The position numbers and the translations under genes were made by a program. Positions 18,722 through 28,126 of a stretch of DNA of 64,000 nucleotides are shown in pieces. The notes beneath the pieces were generated by a model. It worked only from the letters and a program-made list of their open reading frames with translations. It had not been told where the DNA came from and did no database searches. Every line of letters begins with the position of its first letter. Positions within the stretch are counted from its first letter, which is position 1. Source of the DNA: JBDHWG01 sp046328505 (GTDB lineage: Bacteria > Chloroflexota > Anaerolineae > Epilineales > JAHCIE01). The stretch spans positions 744,001 to 808,000 of the forward strand of contig JAXLWL010000002.1 of assembly GCA_046328505.1 (NCBI GenBank). The letters run 5' to 3'.

Positions 18722-19960
18722 ATGCTGGTATCAAGGGAGGTGTTTGCCGCCCAAGGCGAGACGGTCGGCGAATGCCTGGAAAAGCGCGGCATCTCACGCC
18801 GTGAGTTCCTCGGCTTTTGTGCGAAGATGGCCGCTGCCTTCGCCGCTCTCCCCGCGGTTGGCCCACTGGTCTCAGCAAGCGAACTGGCGGACAAGCTCGC
18901 TGCCGTGTCGACCCGCAAGCCCGTCGCTGTCTGGCTGCAGCTCCAGGAGTGCACCGGCTGCCTGGAAAGCACCCTGCGCTCAGCAGATCCGGGCGTCGGG
19001 GCTCTCGTCCTGGATGTGCTGTCGCTGAACTACGTCGAGCTGATCATGGCGGCGGCCGGCACTGCCGCTGACGCTGCCCTGCAAGAGGCCAACGCCGCGC
19101 CTCACGTGCTCGTCATCAACGGGTCTATTCCCCTGAAGTACGACGGCGGCGCCTGCACTATTGGCGGCAAGTCCGCGCAGCAGGTTCTGGAAGACGCAGC
19201 CAAGAACGCGACGGCGATTCTGGCGGTTGGCGATTGCGCCTGGTACGGTTGCGTGCAGGCCGGGCGGCCCAACCCGACGAGCTGCGTCGGGGTCCAGGAT
19301 ATCATCCGCAACAAGCCCGTCGTCAATGTCACCGGCTGCCCGCCCATCGGCGACATCATCACGGCGACCATCGTCTACTACCTGACGTACGGCACAACGC
19401 CGCCCCTGGACGAGCAGAACCGGCCCCTCTTCGCGTACGGCCAGCGCATCCACGATAACTGCCCGAGACGCGCCCACTTTGACGCCGGCCAATTCGTCGA
19501 GGTCTTCGACGACGACAACGCTCGCCAGGGCTACTGTCTGTACAAGATGGGCTGCAAAGGCCCTGACACGTACTCTCCGTGCCCCATCATCCAGTGGAAC
19601 GGTCACACGGCCTTCCCGATCTCAGCCGGCCATCCGTGCCTCGGCTGCACCGAGTATCACTGGGAGGATCGCTTCAGCCCGTTCTACCATCGCTTGCCCG
19701 ACGTGCCGGGGGTGCCTGTTGAGACCACCGCTAACACGGTGGGTACGGTGCTCGTGGGCGCAACTGTCGCGGTCATCGCTGCCCACAGCATTATCACCTA
19801 CGCGCGACATCGAGACGAACAGGCGGAGGCGGCCGTCGGCACAACGTCGTTGGAGATCCTGGGCGACGCACCGCCGCCCTCCGAACTGGTCGAGGCGCAG
19901 ACGGAAGACACGCCCGAAGACCCGCGGGCTGACCTCGACTCAGGGAAGGAGCAGGAGTGA
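18722..19960 (+). CDS. [NiFe] hydrogenase small subunit, group 1, Tat-exported
   Basis: A 412-residue subunit. The ATG at 18722 follows AAGGAGA. The N-terminus holds the twin-arginine signal S-R-R-E-F-L-G-F-C (residues 25-33), followed by a hydrophobic stretch. The proximal-cluster motif is E-C-T-G-C (Cys77, Cys80); Gly between them indicates the standard [4Fe-4S] cluster, not the six-Cys oxygen-tolerant type. Medial and distal cluster cysteines follow in C-L-Y-K-M-G-C-K-G and P-C-L-G-C-T-E. A C-terminal membrane anchor (G-T-V-L-V-G-A-T-V-A-V-I-A-A) and an acidic tail of about 55 residues come last; the tail is longer than usual. It transfers electrons from H2 to the cytochrome b. Confidence 0.95.
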   Translation: MLVSREVFAAQGETVGECLEKRGISRREFLGFCAKMAAAFAALPAVGPLVSASELADKLAAVSTRKPVAVWLQLQECTGCLESTLRSADPGVGALVLDVLSLNYVELIMAAAGTAADAALQEANAAPHVLVINGSIPLKYDGGACTIGGKSAQQVLEDAAKNATAILAVGDCAWYGCVQAGRPNPTSCVGVQDIIRNKPVVNVTGCPPIGDIITATIVYYLTYGTTPPLDEQNRPLFAYGQRIHDNCPRRAHFDAGQFVEVFDDDNARQGYCLYKMGCKGPDTYSPCPIIQWNGHTAFPISAGHPCLGCTEYHWEDRFSPFYHRLPDVPGVPVETTANTVGTVLVGATVAVIAAHSIITYARHRDEQAEAAVGTTSLEILGDAPPPSELVEAQTEDTPEDPRADLDSGKEQE

Positions 19961-19963
19961 GCC

Positions 19964-21676
19964 ATGGCTACCCAACGCGTTGTGATTGACCCGATTAGCC
20001 GAATTGAGGGGCACCTGCGAGTCGAGGTTGAGGCGGCCGATGGCAAGATCGCCGGGGCCTGGACACCCTGCACCCAGTTCCGCGGCATCGAGCTGGTGCT
20101 CAAAGGCCGGGACCCGCGCGATGCCTGGGTGTTCGCGCAGCGTATCTGCGGCGTGTGCACGACCATGCACGCCCTCGCCGCCATCTACGCCGTCGAGGAT
20201 GCGCTCGACTATCCCATCCCGCCCCAGGCGAAAGCGATCCGCAACCTCATCTCCCTGTCCCAGATGATACAGGACCACGTCATCCATTTCTACCACCTGC
20301 AAGCCCTGGACTGGGTAAACGTGGTCAATGCTGCTAAGGCCGACCCCGCCAAAGCCGCGGCCCTCGGAGCCCAGATGTCGAACTGGCCGCTCAACGGGGT
20401 TGGCGCGATGACGCAGGTGAAGGAGCAGGTGACGAGCCTGCTGAATAGCGGCCAGCTGAGCATATTCACCAACGGCTATTGGAGCCATCCCGGCTATCGC
20501 CTGCCGCCGGAGGCAGACCTGCTGGCCCTGGCGCACTACCTCCAGGCTCTCGATTTTCAGCGCGAGATGATCAAGGTCCAAACCATTTTCGGCGGCAAGA
20601 ATCCCCACCCGAATTTCCTCGTCGGCGGCATGGCGTGCGCCATCAATATGGACAACCAGTGGACCATCAACCAGGTCCGTCTGGACGTAATCAATAAGCT
20701 GGTCGACCAGACGCTCGAGTTCGTCGAGCAGGTGTACCTGCCCGATGTGCTCGCCATCGGCGGCTTCTACAAAGACTACACTGCTATCGGCGCGGCCAAC
20801 CCGAACCTAATGCAGGCCGGTCTGCCTGGCTACGCCGGCCCCGGCGCTCCCAGGGAGAACGCGGGGGTTCTCCTCGACGGCAACTACACCGATGTGCAGC
20901 CCTTCGACCCCGGCAAGATCGCCGAATACGTCAACTCCGCCTGGTACTCCTACACCGTCGGCAACGATACCGCGTTGCCGCCCGCCCGGGGTGAGACGGT
21001 CCCTGACTACACGGGCCCCACGCCGCCGTTTGAGTGGCTGGCCGACCGCGAGAAGTACTCGTGGACCAAGATTCCCCGCTACGACGGCTACGCCATGCAG
21101 CTCGGCCCGAACGCCCGCATGCTCATTGGCTACGCCCAGGGGAATCCGGACATCGTACCCCTGGTGGACGACGCCTTACAGAAACTCGGGGTGCCGGCCA
21201 GCGCTCTCAACTCCACGATGGGCCGCACTCTCGCCCGCGCCCTGGAGTCTGTCTACTGCGCCCGGCAGTATCGCATCGTTTTTGACCGCTTCGTTGAGGC
21301 CATCAAGGCGGGGCAAACGGCGACCTTCAATTCGGCGAAGTGGGATCCAACCTCGTGGCCCGACACTGCCCAGGGCTTTGGCATGGTCGAAGCGCCGCGG
21401 GGTACCCTGGGACATTGGGTCCGCATCGAGAACGGCCAGATCGCCAACTATCAGGCAGTCGTTCCGAGCACGTGGAATAGCTCGGGAACCGATCCCAGTG
21501 GCGTTCCAGGGCCATTCGCCTATTCCCTGTCCGAGGGCGGCAACCACCCGCTGGTTGATCCGGCTGCGCCCCTGGAGGTTCTGCGCACCATCCACTCCTT
21601 CGATCCGTGCATGTCCTGCGCCGTCCAGGTTACGGATGTGACCGGCGCGCCGATCACGGAAGTGAGGGTCCTATGA
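19964..21676 (+). CDS. [NiFe] hydrogenase large subunit, group 1
   Basis: A 570-residue catalytic subunit. The first nickel-ligand pair is R-I-C-G-V-C-T-T-M-H (Cys62, Cys65), with R-I-E-G-H at the N-terminus. The second pair is D-P-C-M-S-C-A-V-Q (Cys549, Cys552). The residue after which the maturation protease cuts is normally His, or Arg in some proteins; here it is Gln555, encoded by CAG. The 15-residue tail beginning V-T-D is of the usual length. It is exported with the Tat-tagged small subunit. The next gene starts inside its stop codon (ATGA). Confidence 0.95.
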   Translation: MATQRVVIDPISRIEGHLRVEVEAADGKIAGAWTPCTQFRGIELVLKGRDPRDAWVFAQRICGVCTTMHALAAIYAVEDALDYPIPPQAKAIRNLISLSQMIQDHVIHFYHLQALDWVNVVNAAKADPAKAAALGAQMSNWPLNGVGAMTQVKEQVTSLLNSGQLSIFTNGYWSHPGYRLPPEADLLALAHYLQALDFQREMIKVQTIFGGKNPHPNFLVGGMACAINMDNQWTINQVRLDVINKLVDQTLEFVEQVYLPDVLAIGGFYKDYTAIGAANPNLMQAGLPGYAGPGAPRENAGVLLDGNYTDVQPFDPGKIAEYVNSAWYSYTVGNDTALPPARGETVPDYTGPTPPFEWLADREKYSWTKIPRYDGYAMQLGPNARMLIGYAQGNPDIVPLVDDALQKLGVPASALNSTMGRTLARALESVYCARQYRIVFDRFVEAIKAGQTATFNSAKWDPTSWPDTAQGFGMVEAPRGTLGHWVRIENGQIANYQAVVPSTWNSSGTDPSGVPGPFAYSLSEGGNHPLVDPAAPLEVLRTIHSFDPCMSCAVQVTDVTGAPITEVRVL

Positions 21677-22914
21677 CAGCCGCGTCTGCCACACCGGGGC
21701 GCGTCCAGACGGCGGCGATTTCCCGCCCCCAATCCGTCACGGTCGGCCGGCTCACGCCCATCGAAGGCTCGGAGGACGACCTGATTATGGCGGCAGCGGC
21801 GAGCGCGCCCATTGGCTCCAAGGACCCTGCCGATGTTGCCATTCTGCAATTGGCCGCTGCTCTGGGCGATATTCGTCATATTCAGCAAACGGACGTGCGC
21901 CGCGTCACGCCGGAGACCAAGTTCAGCGCTGTGACAATCCAGGCGGCAGACTCGCGCGACCGCTATCGGGTCTACCGGGGTGACCTGGATGCCGTCCTGA
22001 CCGCGACCAAGCCAGGCGTGATCGCGACCGAGCGCGCGCGCTCGGCCGCGCTGGAGGCGCGGACCGAGGGGTACCGGCCGCTGGCGGTGGCGAGGGCGAA
22101 GCTGGCTGACGACGGCACGGCGACCGACTGGCGTCTTCTCGGTCTCGTGCCGCTGAAGGCCCACGCCGGAAAGACACCCATCTTCAAGGCGCCGACGGAA
22201 TGGATCAACATTCCGCTCTGGGACCCGGCCCTGCGTGCCATGCATTGGATTGCTATGGTGTGCATCGTCACGCTCATCGTCACCGGCTACTACATCGCCC
22301 GACCCTTTGTCGGCCCCGCCACGCCCGAGCCGCAGCCCTACTTGATGGGCTACGTGCGGCTCATCCACTACACGACCGCCTGGGTGCTGATCGCCACCGC
22401 TATCGTGCGCATAGCGGACCTGTTTCTCAGCCCGTACCCGTACGCGCGCTGGCGCTCGCTGATCCCCTTCAAGAACAAGGAGCAATTCCTGGCGACCATC
22501 CAGGTGACCAAGGGCTACCTGTTCTTCAACACGCACAACAACCCGACCTGGATTGGCCTCAATCCCCTCCAGGCAGCGACGTACACGGCGGTGTACGGTC
22601 TGGCCATCATTATGGTGGTGACCGGCCTCGCCATGTACGGCCTTTACAATCCGACTCTGTGGCCGTTTAGCTGGTTCCAATGGCTCAACCGGTTGCTCGG
22701 TGCGGGGATGGTGCGGATGATCCACTACATCGGGATGTGGTTGTTCCTGATTTTCATCCCCGCGCATATCTACCTGGCCGCCCGCTCGGACACGATTGAC
22801 CGTGGCGGAGCCATCTCGTCAATGATTAACGGCTCCATTTGGGTGCGCAAGAGCGCGCCTTTGCTGGACAAAACGGAATCCACCAATTCATCCAAGCCAA
22901 GAGGAGATGTATAA
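21673..22914 (+). CDS. Hydrogenase b-type cytochrome with an N-terminal P-type-ATPase-like domain
   Basis: A 413-residue protein in two parts. Residues about 185-390 form a HyaC/HupZ-type di-haem cytochrome b with four helices. His residues are seen in L-R-A-M-H-W, R-L-I-H-Y, R-M-I-H-Y and P-A-H-I-Y. It passes electrons from the hydrogenase to menaquinone. Residues about 20-162 have no place in this family. They read like the nucleotide-binding (N) domain of P-type ATPases: V-T-V-G-R-L-T-P, a segment with D-P-A-D-V-A-I-L, T-P-E-T-K-F-S-A-V, Y-R-G-D-L-D-A-V-L where K-G-A is expected, G-Y-R-P-L-A-V-A-R-A and W-R-L-L-G-L-V-P-L. The phosphorylated Asp of D-K-T-G-T is missing, so ATPase activity is not expected. 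The start overlaps the large-subunit stop. Confidence 0.85.
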   Translation: MTAASATPGRVQTAAISRPQSVTVGRLTPIEGSEDDLIMAAAASAPIGSKDPADVAILQLAAALGDIRHIQQTDVRRVTPETKFSAVTIQAADSRDRYRVYRGDLDAVLTATKPGVIATERARSAALEARTEGYRPLAVARAKLADDGTATDWRLLGLVPLKAHAGKTPIFKAPTEWINIPLWDPALRAMHWIAMVCIVTLIVTGYYIARPFVGPATPEPQPYLMGYVRLIHYTTAWVLIATAIVRIADLFLSPYPYARWRSLIPFKNKEQFLATIQVTKGYLFFNTHNNPTWIGLNPLQAATYTAVYGLAIIMVVTGLAMYGLYNPTLWPFSWFQWLNRLLGAGMVRMIHYIGMWLFLIFIPAHIYLAARSDTIDRGGAISSMINGSIWVRKSAPLLDKTESTNSSKPRGDV

Positions 22915-23417
22915 TGGCTGCACAGCAAGCTACAGTGAGCGGTGCTCGGTGGTGGCCCAAGGCTCAATCGTGGGAGCGTCTACTGGCGCACTACGTCAAG
23001 TACTTCGCCATCTATCTCGTGTTCGCGCAGACTTTCTTCCTTTCCAGCTGGTCCAAGTGGACGAGCGGCGGCGTGCCGGATTACATGGCCAAGCAATTTG
23101 CGAGCACCATCCTGGCGCGCTTCCCAGGCATCGGTCCGGCCTACTACTTCCTGGCCCTGATGGAGGGCATCACGTTCATCCTGGTCGTGATCAGCTTCTT
23201 CCGGGGCGAGTGGTCGTGGGGTAACGCGAACAAGAAGTGGCTCAAGCTGGCGATTGCCTGGGGCGCTGCCACCTTCGCTTGTCTCGGGTTCGGCCAGAAC
23301 CTGTCGAACCAATACACCGGGGCGTATGAGTTGTTCGCCTACTTCGGCGCGGCCCTCGTGGCCTGGCTGGTGGTTCGCAGTGACGAAGCGCGCGTTCGCA
23401 CGGGCGGCGAAGACTAA
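22914..23417 (+). CDS. DoxX-like membrane protein in the hydrogenase operon
   Basis: A 167-residue protein with about four membrane helices, starting at an ATG that overlaps the preceding stop (TAATG) behind AGGAGA. Its layout (Y-F-A-I-Y-L-V-F-A-Q-T-F-F, a hydrophilic loop, L-M-E-G-I-T-F-I-L-V-V) resembles the DoxX/DoxD family. It sits between the cytochrome and the maturation protease. A role in quinone interaction or in stabilising the membrane module is inferred from position. Alternative: an unrelated four-helix protein. Confidence 0.6.
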   Translation: MAAQQATVSGARWWPKAQSWERLLAHYVKYFAIYLVFAQTFFLSSWSKWTSGGVPDYMAKQFASTILARFPGIGPAYYFLALMEGITFILVVISFFRGEWSWGNANKKWLKLAIAWGAATFACLGFGQNLSNQYTGAYELFAYFGAALVAWLVVRSDEARVRTGGED

Positions 23418-23446
23418 GCGCTGAGGATGCAGAGATCTCACGATCG

Positions 23447-24004
23447 ATGACCAGGGACAACGAACTTAGTAGCAGAACATTCGAGACGTCTGGCAGCGGG
23501 GACTTCGATGCTCCGCCTGCCAGACGCACCGTCGTTCTGGGCCTCGGCAACCCGATTATGGGCGACGACGGCCTCGGGCTGGTGGCGCTGGAGCGGCTTC
23601 GCGCCCTGGAATTCGCGCCGCCGGTCACACTGGTAGACGGCGGTACGTGGGGCCTCGCCTTGCTGGGCGATGTCGAAGCGGCCGATTCGCTGCTGTTGCT
23701 CGACGCTCTCGAAATCGGCGCTGCGCCGGGGAGTCTCCACATCGTCGCCGGCGACGACATCCCGCGTGTCTTCTCCACCAAGCTCTCGCCCCACCAGGTC
23801 GACGTGCGCGAGCTCCTGGCCCTCGCGACGTTGCGCGGAACGCTCCCCCGGCGTATGATTCTGGTTGGGATCCAGGTCGCAGAGGTGGACCTCGGCCTCG
23901 AGCTGTCGCCCGCGGTCGCCAGCCAGGTAGACGCCATGGTAGACGCCGCCGTCGCTGTGCTTGCTTCGTGGGGCCACTACGCGACCGAACGCCCTGTTCA
24001 TTGA
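23447..24004 (+). CDS. Hydrogenase maturation protease, HyaD/HybD family
   Basis: A 185-residue endopeptidase expected to remove the C-terminal peptide of the large subunit after nickel insertion. The family start is G-L-G-N-P-I-M-G-D-D-G-L-G (about 32-44), where one acidic residue binds nickel; Asp takes the place of the frequent Glu. A second acidic site is in V-D-G-G-T-W-G, and the third ligand is probably the His of S-P-H-Q-V. About 25 N-terminal residues precede the domain. Its substrate here has Gln instead of His at the cleavage junction. Confidence 0.9.
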   Translation: MTRDNELSSRTFETSGSGDFDAPPARRTVVLGLGNPIMGDDGLGLVALERLRALEFAPPVTLVDGGTWGLALLGDVEAADSLLLLDALEIGAAPGSLHIVAGDDIPRVFSTKLSPHQVDVRELLALATLRGTLPRRMILVGIQVAEVDLGLELSPAVASQVDAMVDAAVAVLASWGHYATERPVH

Positions 24005-24135
24005 TAGTGAAGGTTCCGGAGGGCCACGAGGGCGGCTAGATTGACGATGAAAATGCCCGTGGTTCACAGCAATGTGAACACCGACTTGCCGAGCGCTCCC
24101 GGCAACCGGGTGCGACGCGCCACACCCCACGAGGT

Positions 24136-26454
24136 TTGAGCGTGCGCCAGCGGCTGCGGGCCGAGATTCAGGGCGCGGTCCAAGGGGTTGGCTTTCGCCC
24201 GTTCGTCTATCGGCTGGCCTCCGACCTCGATCTGACTGGCTGGGTCATCAACGATACCGGCGGTGTCGTCATCGAGGTCGAGGGGAGCGACGCGCAGCTT
24301 GCCCAGTTCGCCGAGAGTCTGACCTCCGACAAGCCACCTCGCGCCGTCATCCAGACTGTCGACCTCGTGTGGCTCGATCCCGTTGGCTACGTGGGCTTCG
24401 AGATTCGTCACAGCGACGACCAGGGCGCTAAGACAGTTAATATCCTGCCGGATATTGCCACCTGCCCCGAATGCCTGGCAGATATCCAGGATGCGGCGAA
24501 CCGCCGTTTCCACTACCCCTTCACGAATTGCACCAACTGCGGACCGCGTTTCACGATTATCGAGGCGCTGCCCTACGACCGGCCGAACACGACGATGCGC
24601 GTGTTCGAGATGTGTCCAGCATGCGCCGCCGAGTATGCCGACCCGCTCAATCGCCGCTTTCACGCCCAACCGAATGCGTGTCCAAACTGTGGCCCCTGCG
24701 TGGCCCTGCTGGTCCCAGAGGACGATGCCGGTCGCTGGGCCAGCGCTTCAAGCGCGGTGGACGCGATCCGCGGTGCTGCGGCTGCCCTCCGTCGCGGCCA
24801 GATCGTCGCAGCTAAGGGGCTTGGCGGCTTTCACTTGATGGTAGATGCGCGGAACAGCGACGCCGTCGCGCGTCTGCGCGAGCGTAAGCCACGCCGTGAC
24901 AAGCCGTTCGCGCTCATGGTGCGCGATCTGCAACAAGCGTACGAGCTATGTGATGTCTCGCCAGAAGCAGAAGCCTTGCTGTCGTCGCCGGAAGCGCCCA
25001 TTGTCCTGCTGCCCGCCAGGGGCGACACAGCCGTTGCGCCGAACGTCGCGCCGGAGACGGCGATGCTGGGCATCATGCTGCCGTACACGCCGCTGCACCA
25101 TCTGTTGCTCAGAGAAACCGGGTTCCCCATCGTGGCGACGAGCGGGAATCTGACCGACGAGCCTATCTGCATCGACAACGACGACGCGATCGCCCGGCTC
25201 GGCCACATCGCCGACGCTTTCCTTGTCCACGACCGCCCCATCGCGCGCCATGTGGACGACAGCGTCGCGTGGCTGCCAGACGGGGCGCCGCGATTGCTCC
25301 GCCGCGCGCGCGGCTACGCGCCCTTGCCGGTGCTGCTGCCGCAGCCTGTGCCTACCGTCCTCGCCGTGGGCGCGCATCTGAAGAACACCGTCGCTCTCAG
25401 CATCGGACGCCAGTCGTTTGTCAGCCAGCACATCGGTGACCTGGAGACTCTAGAGGCGTTGAACGCCTTCGAGCGTGTAATCGCCGATTTCCTGCGGCTG
25501 TATGAGGTAGAGCCGACTGCCATCGCTCATGATATGCACCCGGATTACATCTCCACCCAGTGGGCGCAGAGAATCACCGCTGAGGGGCCGCGCGCGTTGG
25601 GCGTGAAGCGTGTTGCTGTGCAGCACCATCACGCGCACCTGGTGGCCTGCCTTGCTGACGCCGGGATCGAGGGGCCGGCGCTCGGGGTGACGTGGGACGG
25701 CGCCGGCTACGGGCCGGATGGCGTGATTTGGGGTGGGGAGTTTTTGCTTGGCGATGCATCCGCCTACAGAAGAGTCGCTCATTTGCGGCCGTTCCGTCTG
25801 CCGGGCGGCGATGCCGCCGTGCGACAGCCCCGCCGTGTCGCCCTCGCTTTGCTGTGGGAGACATATGGCGATGTCGCTTTGGAACTTGACCTTAGCCTGG
25901 GCTTGAGTCGGACGCCGGCCGAGCATCGCGTGCTGAACGACATGCTGCGGCGCGGGGTCAGCTCGCCGCTGACGACGAGCGCCGGCCGTCTGTTCGACGG
26001 CGTGGCGGCGCTGGTTGGGCTACATCGAGAGGTGACATTTGAGGGTCAAGCAGCTATGGCGTTGGAGAACCTCGCGGATCAGTCGGTGCGCGATGCGTAT
26101 CACATCGACTTCGTGACTCCCGGCGACGACGCGCCTATCATCCTTGACTGGCGGCCTATGATTGAGGCCATCGTAGCCGACGTGCGGACCGGTACGTCGC
26201 CGTCTGTGATCGCTGCGCGCTTCCATAACTCTCTGGTAGCCGGAGCCGTTCGCGTCGCGAGCCTGATCGGTGCTCCCCGTGTCGCGCTGACGGGCGGCTG
26301 TTTCCAGAATCGGCTGCTCGTCCAGCGTATGGCGCAGGCGCTCGCACATCAGGGCATGACAGTCGTTCAACATCGGCAGGTGCCCCCCAACGATGGCGGG
26401 ATCAGCCTGGGTCAAGTAGCCATCGCCGCAGCCCAATTAGCACAAGCATCATAA
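24136..26454 (+). CDS. hypF: Carbamoyltransferase HypF
   Basis: A 772-residue protein that makes the carbamoyl-AMP-derived group transferred to HypE. The N-terminal acylphosphatase domain has G-A-V-Q-G-V-G-F-R-P-F. Two zinc fingers follow (C-P-E-C-L ... C-T-N-C and C-P-A-C ... C-P-N-C), then a YrdC-like domain and the Kae1-like carbamoyltransferase domain with H-H-H-A-H. The start may be TTG at 24136 or GTG at 24142; the latter has GAGG at suitable spacing. It ends the hydrogenase operon, separate from hypCDEAB on the other strand. Confidence 0.95.
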   Translation: MSVRQRLRAEIQGAVQGVGFRPFVYRLASDLDLTGWVINDTGGVVIEVEGSDAQLAQFAESLTSDKPPRAVIQTVDLVWLDPVGYVGFEIRHSDDQGAKTVNILPDIATCPECLADIQDAANRRFHYPFTNCTNCGPRFTIIEALPYDRPNTTMRVFEMCPACAAEYADPLNRRFHAQPNACPNCGPCVALLVPEDDAGRWASASSAVDAIRGAAAALRRGQIVAAKGLGGFHLMVDARNSDAVARLRERKPRRDKPFALMVRDLQQAYELCDVSPEAEALLSSPEAPIVLLPARGDTAVAPNVAPETAMLGIMLPYTPLHHLLLRETGFPIVATSGNLTDEPICIDNDDAIARLGHIADAFLVHDRPIARHVDDSVAWLPDGAPRLLRRARGYAPLPVLLPQPVPTVLAVGAHLKNTVALSIGRQSFVSQHIGDLETLEALNAFERVIADFLRLYEVEPTAIAHDMHPDYISTQWAQRITAEGPRALGVKRVAVQHHHAHLVACLADAGIEGPALGVTWDGAGYGPDGVIWGGEFLLGDASAYRRVAHLRPFRLPGGDAAVRQPRRVALALLWETYGDVALELDLSLGLSRTPAEHRVLNDMLRRGVSSPLTTSAGRLFDGVAALVGLHREVTFEGQAAMALENLADQSVRDAYHIDFVTPGDDAPIILDWRPMIEAIVADVRTGTSPSVIAARFHNSLVAGAVRVASLIGAPRVALTGGCFQNRLLVQRMAQALAHQGMTVVQHRQVPPNDGGISLGQVAIAAAQLAQAS

Positions 26455-26579
26455 AGATAGGCCGGATGTCGGCTTTATCGGTCTGGGCGGGCCGCGTTTC
26501 CAGGTCGCCGATGTCCAGCCGCTCGATCTCGGCGCCAATCGCTGGAGCCGGCACGCCGCGTGACGTATTTGAGCGGCTG

Positions 26580-27218
26580 TCACGCGCTCGGCACGGCTGA
26601 TGGGGTGTGCGGTAGGGATAGTGTGTCCGTCATGCTCTGTCCCTTCTCGCGCCAGCCGCGGATAAGCCGGTGGACGTGCGTCGCTCCGATGATCGGCGCG
26701 TCACCATAAGGCAGCTCGGCCGGGTAGAAGATGAAGGGACGGTTCTGCGTTCCGCCCAGACCACCGTGGTGGCTTGCCTGGTTCTCGAAGCCGCATAGCT
26801 CGCCGGTGGCCGGGTCGTAGTTCGTGTTCACCAAAATGTCGGGGCAGTTGGTGAAGCTGCTCTCGCGCTTCACCTTCGCTGCCGCTCCAGCCCCATACAT
26901 CGCCAGGGGATCCACGCCTTCGACGGTGCCCACGTCGAGATAGCTGATGCCGTGTTTCCCGATAGCCATCGAACCATTCGCCTCGGACTTAACGAGAACC
27001 CAGCCAATGCCGGGGTGTTGGACCAGACCGGGGATCAGATCGGGATAGGCGTCCTGGATCTGTTCGTAGGTCATGCGCTCCGTGGCGTCCCTGAAATTGA
27101 TCAGCCCGGTGCAGCCCGACCCCACTACCACGACCTTGGTGGCCTTAGCATTCGTCACCGCCTCTTTTGCCTTCTTCGGATCGCGGTCCGGGCCACCCGC
27201 GATGATACCATCTACGCG
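26580..27218 (-). pseudogene. C-terminal fragment of an alkaline-phosphatase/phosphodiesterase-superfamily protein
   Basis: About 212 codons remain, beginning right after an in-frame TGA. The segment carries G-S-G-C-T-G-L-I-N-F, H-P-G-I-G-W-V-L-V, D-I-L-V-N-T-N-Y-D-P and S-H-H-G-G-L-G-G. These are landmarks of the C-terminal third of membrane-associated type I phosphodiesterase-like proteins, including metal-binding His residues. The N-terminal catalytic half is missing, so this is probably a truncated relic; a GTG at 27158 could still start a short product. The last 12 residues look added after loss of the normal end. Confidence 0.7.
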
Positions 27219-27424
27219 TCACTGACCACATGAGCCTGCCTGATGGAGGCGGATAGAAGCAAATGCACCGCAAATTGCTGTTCAGCCGAGCGCTCAGTGA
27301 ACCTCATGTGTACTCATCCCTCAGCTCTTTCTGGGCTCGACCATCCGCGCGAAAATGACCACGCTGACTGGGGAATGCGCAGCGCGGCAGACGTTGAATG
27401 GTCAGTCGGCTCTATGAAGCCTAC

Positions 27425-28081
27425 TCACTCCAAACCGTGCGTGTGCGTCAAGATATAAATGCTGACAACAAGCGTCCAGGCTGGAATAACGAGTGTCACC
27501 CAGCCCGTTCGATCGATAGTCACCAGCAGCACGCCCGCGAGGACATACGTCATGAACGCAATCCAGCGAGGCATGCGCTTCGTGCGTATCCATACCGTGG
27601 CCAGGGTGAGCATGAATACCCCGGCCATGCGGATGGCGTAGACGTTCACAAGCGCCAACATCACGTCGCGCCCCATAGTGAAGGCGTCACTATGCCACAG
27701 GTTAACATCTACCGACGCGGAGCTCGAAACCATGCCTGCTGCGATGGCAGCCGACACGAAACTGAGACCGAGGAACAGCAGACCACTGCCGAAAAATACA
27801 GTAGCGAAAAACTGATCTTCGAGACGCCCCAAGCGGTCGCGCACTACACCAATGAACCATAGAAAGGCAATGCCGGCGAAAGGGACCAATGCCAGTCCGA
27901 AAGTGACGGCCCCTGAGTTATTCACAAGCCAGGCGCGGCTCTCAGCAGAATCAGCACGGATAACGACCTCAAGCAGCACAACACTGATTGTGAACAGGGC
28001 TGCGAAGATGATGCCGGCGATTGCAGCAGATCGGGGAGTCCTCAGGCCCAACTCGATCGCACCATGTTCCGGATCAGCCAT
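27425..28081 (-). CDS. Predicted multi-span membrane protein, unknown function
   Basis: A 218-residue protein with six likely membrane helices. The ATG at 28081 is preferred because AGGGAGG precedes it, rather than a longer upstream frame. Hydrophobic segments include A-A-I-A-G-I-I-F-A-A-L-F-T-I-S-V-V-L and G-V-F-M-L-T-L-A-T-V-W. No catalytic motif was seen. It lies 45 bp upstream of the sulfatase stop region on the same strand and is probably independent of it. Confidence 0.7.
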   Translation of the reverse strand: MADPEHGAIELGLRTPRSAAIAGIIFAALFTISVVLLEVVIRADSAESRAWLVNNSGAVTFGLALVPFAGIAFLWFIGVVRDRLGRLEDQFFATVFFGSGLLFLGLSFVSAAIAAGMVSSSASVDVNLWHSDAFTMGRDVMLALVNVYAIRMAGVFMLTLATVWIRTKRMPRWIAFMTYVLAGVLLVTIDRTGWVTLVIPAWTLVVSIYILTHTHGLE

Positions 28082-28126
28082 AGCCGTGACCTCCCTAGAG
28101 GAAGCTCTCCGCACACTCCAAGCGAG

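Noticed and set aside
22914..23417. Assigning the DoxX-like gene as thiosulfate:quinone oxidoreductase
   Set aside because: No DoxA partner and no sulfur-metabolism genes; only the four-helix layout supports the family.
26456..26480. A hairpin terminator after hypF
   Set aside because: The possible stem needs two G-T pairs and a bulge, and no T-tract follows.
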